DNA of 64,000 nt, from assembly GCA_029962745.1 (NCBI GenBank), contig CM057158.1, positions 1,831,166 through 1,895,165 on the forward strand, read 5' to 3'. The stretch comes from Echinometra lucunter. Lineage: Eukaryota > Echinodermata > Echinoidea > Camarodonta > Echinometridae. A model generated the notes under the pieces. The model was not told the DNA's origin. It ran no database searches and saw only the letters and a list, made by a program, of their open reading frames with translations. Position numbers and translations under genes: made by a program. This document shows, in pieces, positions 24,439-37,100 of the stretch (position 1 is its first letter; each line of letters starts with the position of its first letter).

Positions 24439-24988
24439 TTAAAGGGAAAGTCCACCCAAGAAGTTTCACTATTTCAATAAAAGGAGATAAATCTGAACAG
24501 CATTTAAAAAAAATAAATGAGCAAAATCGGTCAAAGAATAAGAAAATTACACTCATTTACATTTTCTAGTAAATTACTCACAGCTCTGCGAATTGGCAAC
24601 ATTGATGACATCATATGTGAGCAGCTCTCCATTCACTTTGTGCATGAAATTTCACATTTTCTCAATTTTCTTGGAAGTTAGTCAAAGTATGCTATGTAAA
24701 AAGCAATTCTAATGAACATACATTGACCATGGGGGTTAGAAAATGTGTAACTTCCAAGAAAATTGAGAAAATGTGAAATTTTATGTACAAAGTGAATGGA
24801 GAGCTGCTCACATATGATGTCATCAGTGCTGCCAATTTTCAGAGCCAAGAGTAATTTACTAGAAAATGTAAATAAGTGTAATTTCCTTATTCTTTGACCG
24901 ATTTTGCTCATTTTTTTTTTTAAATGCTGTTCAAATCTATCTCCTTTTATTGAAACAGTGAAACTTCTAGGGTGGACCTTCCCTTTAA
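24439..24988. mobile_element. Long palindromic MITE, copy 2 (550 bp, TTAA ends)
   Basis: Same family and orientation as 23454-24023. Ends are TTAAAGGGAAAGTCCACCC and GGGTGGACCTTCCCTTTAA, with TTAA on both sides (24439-24442 and 24985-24988), as expected for a piggyBac-type TTAA target duplication. Confidence 0.88.
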
Positions 24989-25106
24989 GTGAACAATGCT
25001 TTGGTCTCAATGATCTGGCATCTATGGTCAAGCCCCTCTAAAGATAGATGTGAGAATGCATTCCTACACACAATAATTGCAAAAGATTCATTTGCTACAC
25101 GTGCAT

Positions 25107-25112
25107 TTTATT
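25107..25112 (-). terminator. Candidate polyadenylation signal of CNBD1
   Basis: AATAAA on the minus strand, 82 bp downstream of the CNBD1 stop codon at 25194-25196. It is the nearest canonical hexamer seen, and no transcript evidence is available here. Confidence 0.5.
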
Positions 25113-25193
25113 TTCTTCTGACGTCTTTACATAGATAGGTCTTCCTTTCATTCCTCTGGTATTGTGTATCACCTTCAACAAGAAGTTCTGTCC

Positions 25194-28100
25194 TCATTTA
25201 GCCCACTTGCCATACCCTGGTCTAATACCCCTTGCATTAATAACATCCACGAGGACATTGTGTTTGAACTGATTCCACTCTCTCTTCTGTTCCTGGTCTA
25301 TGTATTCACTGTGAATTTCCGTCTGTTTAAAAAAAGGGGGGCAGTAAGAAAGACAAAATGTAATCTGTGCACGCAAGAAGGGTTCAATTCAAATAAATGA
25401 AATGAAATTAAATTATAGAATAAGTGCTGGGTCACTACAGCCTACCCTTCAACTTCTTAACCATCGTAGAATGTTCATCTTGAATTTTTCATCCTCAAAT
25501 TAACTTTAATCTTATTTTAGAAATACTTTATTTTAAGGCAACATGGTAATGGCAGGTTGGACACACAACTAGACTTGTATGGTTCTGAATATTTGCTGCA
25601 GAATTAAAATCAAGATGAAAATGAGATAGGAGTCTAATCCTCACAGTGCCATCAAGTCAAATATTTCTCACAACTCGGATTTAAGAGGCATGTCCCCATG
25701 GTTCATTTTGTCTTTTGTTTGCTTCATAAAAATGGTAAAAAAAAAAAAAAAACACTTTGCATTTATGACTCTATTTAAAAATTCAACAAAAATGACACTT
25801 CTTTCTTCGTCCAGAAATATTTTATAATATCAGCACTTGAGCCAATCGCCCAAGTGACTATAGGGGTAGTAGGAAGATCATACTGAGTCTCCTAAATTAT
25901 CAAGACCCTAATGTTCTATGAAGGATGTCCCCTAAAAATTTAGCACTAACCTCTGATAATGACTCATAGAGGGTCTCATTCGACTGAAGTAGAAGAGATC
26001 TTGTCGTCTCATCCAGTTCTGCAGAAGAAAAAAAATTTGTAATTTCAGGGTTCAGGGAAAGGGAAAAGAGAAAAGGAAATAAAAGTTTTCCCGGATATTT
26101 GAAATAAAACATCCCAAATACAAATAGATGCCTTAAAGAAGACAACAAATTTGCAAAAAAATGGTAAATCAGGGATATCGACTCAATGCTAAACAGAAAG
26201 TATCGGGGCCACTCAAACAAACAGCACATACAAAAAATTAGATCCCTGGACATGATATAAATGAACTTTGGTTTTCCACTGTTTTTGTAGATAGCCATTT
26301 CTTAAACAAGACTTTAAAAATTGAACAGTTTAACTGAATGATGACCAGTAGCATACTGTATTACATTACCATCATGATTTAAATTTTGCTATTACTGTAC
26401 ATGCATGGTCTAAGCTATCCTGCTATAGATTTTTTCTACATACCATTTATCCTTTCAACTGAAATGACACCTAGTTCCACGCTGGTTGATGTGACGATGG
26501 AGGAATTACTTGGTTCTTCTCTCAGCACACTAATCTCACCAAACGATTCTGAGTGGACCAACTGACCCATCACTACTTGCTTGTGGCGTTTCTCCTGCAT
26601 CCGAATAACAGTAAACAAGTGTTTATCTACTCAAGGTATGATGGGGGGGGGGGGGCCCTTGACTGTGCACCTAACAAGCTTTCCCTTTGATATTCCTCTA
26701 ATGGCATTTTAATCCTCATATTCTAGAGAGTAATTGTGCCAAAAATCTCATTAAAATTCGAAGAAGAACAATGTCATTTTCACAAGAATAGGAGAAGGTG
26801 TCCATTTGACACTAAAAATTGGAAGGTTCCCATGTCTGCGCACTCATTCACTTTACATGCAGTTCGGGTTTTTTGCATGAAAGGTAGCATTTTCAAGGCA
26901 TGTGAGTAAAAATACATAAAACATGTTTTTCACAATTTTCCTCATTTTTTCGCTGATACATATCACTAAAACTGATAAGAAGATGATGTGTTCATTGCTC
27001 TGTTGTGATGTTAGAATCGCGCAGTTACACGCATGCGCAGACATGGGGCACAAACCATACTTAAGAACATTACCATTATGGAGGTGAGAATAGAGGGTGC
27101 TTAGACTGTTTCCAAAGTACTAACGGTGGATCATGATATGCACGAACATAATGATGTGCCTTGTTTTAGAAAACGGTGACGACGATCCTTGTCATTTAAA
27201 AATCAATCTCATCCCTAATTCCACAGACATAGAGTTGACAAGTTAGATTTAGAGCAAACACCAAAGGACCATATTTGGCTTGATCAATAACTCTGAATTT
27301 AGAGCCATAAAAATAGACTGAGGACATGAGCACGTCGAGCACACAGATTTCATTTTTGTTGTATTATCATGGAAATGGAGGGCAGGGGACATGATGAAGC
27401 AAACTTGGGATAATGTGGGATTTAAAGGACAGAAGGGTGTATACAAAGATGGGAATGAAGAAAATATTTCCTTACCTCTTTTCCATTCGGCAGAACTTCT
27501 TTAACTTCTACCTGTCTCAGTACATGACATTCCCCCGATTTGACGAAACCAATGAAAGGGCACAAGAAGCCTTCACTCACCAGAACTACAAACCAAAGGC
27601 AACAAAGCTCATCTTAAAGGCATTGGCTAACTTTGTGAGTAGCTGATTTAAAATATTCTCAAACTAAGATGAAACGTGTGTATGAGTACTCGTATTTGTA
27701 CTCAAAAACCCTGAAACCAACCATAATTTGGAATGAAAAAGTGTAAGTTAGATGCAAACGGCGATTTTATTATCCTTCATCTCACGAGACAATCACTAAG
27801 AGGACCACTTTGCCTGAATTTGAAAATGCCATTATGTGCCTCCCGCCGTGTGAAAGGCCAATACACACAGTACGGTAAGATGAGTCATACGCGCATGCGC
27901 ACTCCTTATGTCTATTCTGGGCAACCGACCCTCTAATATTTTTCAAACATTGGTTCACATTTTTGATATTCAAAAATACTTCCTGTGGATATTATACTTT
28001 GAAACTTTCAGACTGGTATTTTTACACTATAACCCTTATGTTTATCCCATTTTCAAGTAACAAAACAAGATTTTTTAAAATCATAACAACTTAACCAATG

Positions 28101-31100
28101 TCTTTAAAAACACCATAACAATATAATATAATATATAATATAATATAATATAATATATAATATAATATAATATGATATAATATAATATAATAATACATAA
28201 TATAACTGATTTATATCAAAGAAGAATCAAGAAGAACAAAAGTATACCCTGCATTGTTACAGTAACTAAAAACTGTTATTTAAAAATGATGCAAAGATCA
28301 TTATCAATTACACCAGTGAATACTAAGCCTGAGAACAGATCAGCTGAAATCTTTGAAGAACATGTCTTTTTCTTCAATTGAAAATAAAATTGTCTCTAAC
28401 AAAAAGTGCTACTAAATGCAGAAGCTGAAAGGTTCTCAAAATTGATTTTCATGATTACTATGATTTCTGATATATTTCATTATATTTTAGAAGTTTTTCA
28501 TTTAAATAACATGATTTATAATTTGACATCAGTGGTGTGGTCATTTGAGCTTTATAACCATTTGAGCTTTATAACCATTTGAGCTTTATAACCATTTGAG
28601 CAATGATCTGACCTGTATTTTCTTGGAAAGTGGTCCATTCCAGGAGTTCAGCAAGCTTGAGTAATGACTGTCTTGGCCACATCAAGTATGCTTTGCAGGA
28701 ATTGATCAGGTTTATCTTCTCAGTGTTCTCTTGTGTTTGTATTTGCTAAGGAAATAAAAACAAAAACAACAAAGCAGAATGAAAAAAAAAGCTACCATGC
28801 AGCCAAGCAATTAAAATCTGCAGTGAAATTAGCTGCCAACAGCATCAAAAGAGTTGAAAGGTCAAACTAACTCATCAAATGATGTTGATATGTGCCTTTA
28901 GCAGTCCACCAGTCAACCCTTCAGTTTGATGGAAGATGGCAGTTTATGTGGTAACTATATATTACCTAGTTTCTAATGTGAAGGAAGGTATTTATCGGAT
29001 AGTAGTATATCTTCACACAGTTGTTTCATATTACTTGCTCTTATGTTCTGCCCCTTCATGTTCTTGACTACATGTACAGTATTTACATACATGTGTTATT
29101 TGTGCATGGCCCTATGAGATAAGATAATCACTGTAGATTACCGGTACCCTAGGTAAATAACAAGAATAAATAACATAAATAAGTCAACAGAAATCTGAAC
29201 TTCGAAAATTCTGATGAATGTATCCTTGATCTTTTTATAAATACCTCTGTGATCCGTTTGAAGTCGTTGCCTGATATCTTTAGAAACTCTGCTGGTACAG
29301 AGTTTACTGTAACAGTCAGGAGCCTGTTTCAAAAAATGAAAGTCAAAAATCAATTCTCACATTCATGTGTATATGTATCAACAGGAAATAAGTGCTGCTG
29401 ATGGTGCTGGAGCTGAAGCCATAGCAATAATCTTCAAGCACTTTTCAGGTATACATAGAGACATGTAGTATACCATGATGAGATGTGCTCTAAACAAGAG
29501 TAGAGTATTCAGTTATCAGTATTATCATTACCTTATCCCTCTTTTCAAAAAAAAAAATCTAAGTTGAACAAGAAAACTGAAAGAAGATTAATATCTCTGT
29601 AAAATGGTTCATGATTAATAACAAAAGTTCTTCTGCTGTGTAAAATCTTTTGTTTGAACTGAAACACCTTTAAGTCTTCTTAAACAAGCATATTCAATTT
29701 CCAAAAGAGGTAATGAATGCTAGACATAGACTTACTTGCTATTAGCTTCTGGGCCTTCAATCTTCTCCAATGTTCCAAAGCAATCACCCACTTTCAGCTG
29801 TAATGCAAGGATATTGTAGAAAAGATTAGAGATATTGCACTGGCCAGAATGTAAAATGGATGATAAGGGGGAAATAATAAAAAGTACCCCCCCCCCAAAA
29901 AAAAATAATGATCATAAAAATAAACACATAAAATAAATAAAGAAATAAAGATCAGTTAGAATCTTCAGCCATAGTCCTCTGTATTATCATACACTACAAA
30001 ATCCAAACACATCAGGATTATATCAATGATATAAAATGAAATTTGACTCATTTAAGCTATTAGTTTCTCTACATAAAATAGAGAGAAAAAAAAAAGAGTG
30101 AGGAAGTTTTGAACAAAAATAGAGAGGGACAGAGCGAGAGAGGGAGAGAGAGAGAAGGGTATATTAGTTACCTCAGGGAATCTGTCCTCACTGTGCGATG
30201 ATTCTGTAACCACCAGAGGTACTTTACCAGATGCACCCCTGTACTGAATCCAGGGTCTTGTCTGAGGTATAACACTTCCCTTCAAGATAATGAAGAATCC
30301 ACTGTTTGCAAACACTGTAAAGCAACAACAATAGAGCATTGATATGACTGCCAATGATTCTATAGCTACTCATAACATTCCACATCTACCTGAAATACTC
30401 AGCAACATCTTTTCACTCCGTTTACTTTCAATGACTGTTTGACATGTTTCACATACTGTTGGTTTCTGCACACTTAGAAAAACCACTTCACATTCAAGCA
30501 CTATTCTATGCACACTGGCCTACAGTAAATGTCGGAAATGTAATATACAAGTGACCTGTGCTCTCAGGTGTATATTTTAGGAGTCAATATGTCTTCAAAA
30601 GAATAAAAACATTACAAGGTATGCATACAGTGTATTTAATATTTCTTCTGACATATCCAAGAAACCAGCTCTACTGTCATTAAAGAGTTTCAATTAAAAA
30701 ATATCAACTCTCACATTCAGTTCAAATTCAAATGAAATCTAATCCCATCACATGCATCAATCCAAAACAGGGTGAGTTATTCTTCACATCCCTTTGTGAA
30801 AGATATAGCATTAGGGTTAAGGTTTTAGGCTAGATTTACCATTAGGTCTAAGGTAAGGTTTAGGTATAAAGCTGGGTCCAGGGCTGAAGTTGAATAGTAT
30901 ACAAATATTGACTGCTTTGAGAGGCATGGTTGAACCTACAGCGCAAGGTCATCTATCTCTAAACTGTACTGTGCCCCGAGATGAGGTTGAGGGGCAAAGA
31001 GCAGTCTTGAGATCATAAAGAAGCTTTAGTTTTAACTGTGACCAAAAATTAAGCAGTCAATATTTGTTTATATAATGCATCCCGAGTGTTTCAACAATAT

Positions 31101-34100
31101 ATGCTTGTTGAAATTTATTCATTTGAATGGACACAAAGAGTCTAAGAGTTCTCTAGTATGCATATTTAAACTGCAAGCATTAACGTCAAACACATCTGTT
31201 GCGTCACTTCTTTTTACTCAAACAGAGGACTAAGCCCGTTCAATATTTTTCGCTACACTGCCTAGCAGTCAGCAGTGAATTTTGTGCCTGCACATTTGAC
31301 CAATCAGGCGCCAAGAATCTAGATATGTGGTATATAATGTATGATACTGACTGCAGAGCAATCCAAGGTTTGTGTCATAGCACTAAAATATACCTACATG
31401 AAAAAGAAATAAAACTGTAAACTAGATGAATCTTCGAAATTTATGCTCCGCCACTGCCAGATCAGAAATATGCACACAAGTCTCAAAATGATTCATCAAA
31501 TGGCTCCTAAGTTATCACGTTAACGAGTCATTTATAAGTATACAATGACTGCTATGTCCTTTGACCTTTGACCTTGTGACCCCAAAATCTACTCAGACCA
31601 CTGTCCCTCCCATACGCATAGGCCTAATGAGCCAAGTTTGAAGTTGATCCATCACAGGGTTCTTAAGTTATCACGAGAACGCACCATTTTCATGTATATA
31701 ATGACCTCTATGACCTCTGACCTTTAATTTCATGACCCCAAAATCTACTCAGATCATTGTCCCTCCCTAATGCATACATGAGCCAAGTCTGAAGTGGATC
31801 CGTCAAATGGTTCTTAAGTTATTGCAAGAACAAGCCATTTTCGTGTATATAATGACCTCTATGACCTTTGACCTTGGACCTCGTGACCCCCAAATCTAAT
31901 CAGATCATTGTCCCTCCCATATGCAAACATGAGCCAAGTTTGAAGTTGATCCGTCAAACAGTTCTTAAGTTATCGTGGGAACGAAAAACGGGACAATCCG
32001 AAAACATGCCTCCGGCACCCACCTTCGGTGGGCGGAGGCATAAAAAACACCTTGAAATGAACGAATGTCTCACCAGTATATCCTTCGTCCCTCCAGACAT
32101 CTAATATCACCAATGTACTAAGCTCTTTCAGCTCTTTGTTGGTTAGTTGCTTGGACAGGTCAGTAAATGCTTTAAGGTGCGAGTAGACCAGGTCGTTTTC
32201 CTCTGCCTTGCGTTCAAAGGGCCTGGGTGGAATCCAAAATCAAAGATGTACATGTATACAAATAATCTCATGAACAGTCAAAAGCATGTGGCTTTTATTC
32301 CCAAGCAGAGGATTAATGAATGGGTTTTTTTTACAGAGCTTGTCATTTAAACTCTATATCACTATCATACCCACCATAAGTTTGTTGTTAAGATGAATTT
32401 GCATTTTGTTTGGATCCCTCAAATTAAAATTTTAAAACACTTCAAACTTCAATTCAGAATAATTTCATATCTCTCACAAAGATGGAGAGATTGTGAATGC
32501 AGATAATTTTTGGCCAAAAGATGTTTTAGCCCTGGCAGGGATTCCAAACCAGAATCAAACAACTCCTTTTCATTCAGAGCTACTAGGGATGATTTTTTTT
32601 TTCTCTCTCTCTCTCTCTCTTTTGCACACTTTCAAAATTGTGTTAGTAAAGATTACACTTAGGTATTCTTGTTATATTGTGTAGCACCTTGAGTGGTACT
32701 ATACTGTATAGTGCAATCAGAAATACAAGTATTTATTATAATGTTCCATGTTCTTTAGCTCCCTTGTAAAAATGTATTAGAGTACTCATGGGACAACCAC
32801 AATTTTATTACGATATACCACAGTAATCTGACAATATACCATCAACTTATTATAGTGGTTGTACCAGTACAGTCATAAAATCTACATTGCAAGAAACTCA
32901 CATTTTTTTAAGGATTGTCCTGAGATCCTTGATCCTGTTGTTTTGTATGATGATGGGATCCAGTATCTTTCGTTCCTTATGGAGCTTTGCCATGTGCTCC
33001 CTGATGTCATGGCTGATATGATCATCATGCAGCTCCTGTACCTCCTCCTTTGTATTTTTCTTCTTTGTGCTCTTACTCACTGTTGGACTCCCTACAAAGC
33101 AAAGAACAAAAACATCACTAGTTTAGAAGCAGAAATCAGAATCTGCACTATGCAAGAAATTAGATACTCCAGTTGCTGTTTTAGGTTTTGAGATTTTCGT
33201 ATCATCATTTCAAACATAACTATTATTATTAATTTCTTTGGTGTCTCATTCGCTGAGGATAGGAAAGGCAACTTGTATCAAAATAACCTCAGGTTTCTCT
33301 TCTGAGTATACAATAACTGGCTAGGATTCGTAGGAGGTTCCTTCTTCCGTTTTAAGAAGTGGGTTCTAAACATGCACACAGGTGTCTCTCCTTCCCCTGT
33401 ATCCTAGCCTGCATCTATGGGGAGGGGCACAAGGGCACACAGCAAAGTCTGCTGTAACCACCTAGGTTTGAATTGAAACCATGGTCTCCAGTCCAGCGAA
33501 CAATTTACTGACTAAGCCAACTTGCCTCCTCCTGAATACCATACTGACATCTCCCCTGCAGAATTGTTTGTCATTGTGAGACCATACTGACATCTTACCT
33601 GTAGAATTGTTTGTCGTTGCAAGATCATACTGAACATCATACCTGCAGAATTGTTTATCGTTGCAAAACCATACTGACATCTTACCTGTAGAATTGTTTG
33701 TCGTTGCAAGACTCTTTGGTCCCGTCATATCCTTCTTTAGCGCTGGTAATATTCCACCTTTGGGCTTGCTGTTGACAAACATGTCTTTGTAATTCTCCAT
33801 AAAGAGTCTGTGTGCTTCATCTGAGCTGGTGCCTCCTTCTATGCTGTAGGGAAGATTGTGCAAAACACAAAAGGGTTAGGATCTACCTCTTGACTGCAGG
33901 CAGTGCTCTGACAGCTGTGAAGTATAGTATGGTTATTTGAAATGAATGATGAATATCCCTTGGATAGGACAGATGGGAATGAGGAAGTGTTGTGAAGAGC
34001 TTAAGGGAAGCAGATACTGTTTTGTGAGTTAAGGATCGATCCAGGTAGATGAGCCCGTAGATGAGATTCATTGACTTCTTGAGTTTACTTTACTGCAGTA

Positions 34101-37100
34101 CTGGTGTTCTCTAATTGCTATTGTCTTTTGATTTGGTTTTCTGTTCCCTCTCGTCCTTTCTTTCTACAACCTTTTATTCATTCTTACTCCATCTCTACCT
34201 TTCTGCCATCAAATATTTTCTATTAAATAGCATCTTTCTACATGAACAATTAACACATATTTATTTTCAAAAATACCTTAACTAGTTTTGATTGAATAGG
34301 TCCTTGATTCCTGTTACACAAATGCCATAAACCTCAGACATGTCAAGACTCATGCATTAGGCGTGAGACTCCCGCATTAGGGGCTCTTGCCCATCCCCCA
34401 AAATCTCTTTCCCACACCTACATCAAAGCCTATCCCCATATATATTATACACAATGCCTGGCAAGCTCATGGTTCCCTGTCTAAAATCATGCATTGCTGG
34501 TCATTGACCTTGACGTCTCTGAAACCTGTAACTACTGTAGACCAATGAACAAAAATCATTTGATTACTATACTGATTTTTCATTGTAGTCTCATGACAAA
34601 ATTCACTGTGCTCATTCCTTCCCTGACAGAACTGAAGCAATTTGTATGAAATAGAGATGTTGAAACCTGTTACTCAATAAATCAGTGGATAAGGTAAAGC
34701 ATAGAAAAACATACAACAAAACACAAAAACTTTTGAAAGGGGAGAATGAATCTGCATGTCCTCACTTGCTTTATTTACAACAGTACAGTGAAGCTCAGCA
34801 TTCATTAACAGCCCTACTACACTATTCAGGAAAGAACAATAGGTGCAGTGGAACATATCCACTGTTCTAAAATGAATGTTGTAATGGTGTAGTCAATGAA
34901 TGCTGAGCTTCACTGACATTGTAAGAGTTACAGTCCCGAGTGGATCTCTCAGAAGTATCCAGCACAAGGTATGACAATTTTTCAATTCAATTTCAATTCA
35001 ATTCAATTCAAAGAAACATTTATTTTCTTCCACTTGACTTGCACGAGTTAACAATCATTTTTTTTTCAATTGTGTACAGTGTACAGTGTACTGTGTATAA
35101 TATACACAGTACACAGTAATATACAGTAATATACACAGTAACATTATATATTACAATAACATAAATCAAGGAAGAAGGAGAAGTCCCTAAAAGCGAGTGC
35201 TTGTGACAGGCTCGCCTGAACAACTTAGCACAAGTTGTTCAGGCGAATAACTTGGCACGATTAACTTAGCACAAATATTGAAATACATTGGACAGCCGAT
35301 GGGAGAGAAATTAGAGTAAAGAGAAAAGAAGAAGCAGAAGTAACAGAAGTAGTAGAAGAAGAAGACTGCAACAGTGGCAAGATAATGATTTACAGTACGA
35401 TTTACAGTATATTTAGTAAATTAATATGTTTTAGGTAATCAAACAATGGTGAGAAGGTTCAGCCCAAGCCTGCAGTTTTCAAATTGGTATTAGGCATTAA
35501 TAGAAATTAGTAAATACATTTAATAACAAGAAAAGAAAAGATCTTTTTACCTTGAATGGAGACCATCTATTTCACATAGCCACTTCAGTTTGTCATAGTT
35601 GATCACAGGATGTTCTTTTTCATCTGGAACTACTCAAAAAGAAAACGCAATACACATAAAAACGAAATATCGAAGGAGCAAACAGGTATTATCAAAATTT
35701 ACAGGAATTAAGTCAGTCATCATCCCATAAAATAATAACCGAATACGAGATGAAAATTAATTCAGATCACATTTCAATCGCCGGATGAATTTACCCCTAA
35801 AATTGTGTATTTTTCTTCCCTGAATCACACGCTTTTAATTAAGTTGACACTCTTCAGTGTGACTTCAGACACCCAACCTTCAGTTTCGGCTGTCTCTGTC
35901 AATTTCTGCACTGCATAAATAAATGGCACTCGCGCACAGGCCGGCCCCTATTGAATCTCCGGGTTTGCCAATAGATGTAGATGTAGACTCTACAAAAGTG
36001 CAGTTAGGTCTAATTAGGGAAAGACTTCCTTTTGCGACAGCCACCCAAACATGCTAACGGAATAAAGCACACCTTGCAAGTTGGGTAGCTGTCGCAAAAG
36101 GAATTCTTGCCCTAATGAATCTAGGGTAGCAAACGATGAGCGGAACTAGAGGTCGGAGGCGTGGCTAATTCGTACATGACGTCATTATGAATATTCATCG
36201 AAACGCTGTACTTTGAACTGAGCCGGTGTTATTAGTCTATGAGCTGAGCGCTTGTTCGAGCGTATGTGTGCCGCCGGCCGAGGTGGAGTACATACATAGA
36301 CGTCGACGTAACTACATTGTATATGGTACGGTAAGATATGGCACGTACGTGTATTATTATGGTACAACGTGTTAAAGTGAGGTAAAGTAAAATCGAGAAG
36401 ATATTTTTTTTTTTATTATATACACATGAGTTCAGCCCTTATTTTCACGTACCTCAGTGTATAACACACTCTTACCCTACTTCTGCTCCTCCAACCTCTA
36501 GTTCAGCGCTTATTTTCACATACCTTAGTGTATAACACACTCATACCCTACTTCTGCTCTCCCAACCTCTAGTTCAGCCCTTATTTTCAAAAAACCTCAG
36601 TGTATAATACATTCATACCCTACTTCTGCTCCCCAACCTCTAGTTCAGCGCTTATTTTCACATACCTCATTGTATAACAAACTCATACCCTACTTCTGCT
36701 CCTCCAACCTCTAGTTCAGCCCTTATTTTTACATACCTTAGTATATAACACACTCATACCCTACTTCTGCTCTTCCAACCTCTAGTTTAGCCCTTATTTT
36801 CACAGTACCTTAGTGTATAACACACTCATACCCTACTTCTGCTCCCCCAACCTCTAGTTCAACCCTTATTTTCAAAATCCTCAGTGTATTAATACATTCA
36901 TACCCTACTTCTGCTCCCCCAACCTCTAGTTCAGCCCTTATTTTCAAAAACCTCAGTGTATAATACATTCATACCCTACTTCTGCTCCCCAACCTCTAGT
37001 TCAGCGCTTATTTTCATATACTTCATTGTATAACACCTCAGTAGAGGTGTCGTGGTCTAGTGGATATGTCACCGGACTGTAGATCTCGTGGTCCGAGTTC

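Noticed and set aside
27413..27646. 77-codon plus-strand frame
   Set aside because: Shadow of CNBD1 exon 10, which lies on the minus strand and has correct splice sites and phase.
33462..33863. 133-codon minus-strand frame as a separate gene
   Set aside because: It is CNBD1 exon 3 read through its duplicated splice donor into the intron.
36124..36430. Separate gene or promoter in the outer foldback domain
   Set aside because: The stretch is repeated in inverted orientation at 45840-46143 and is bounded by the target duplication; it is the transposon's outer arm.
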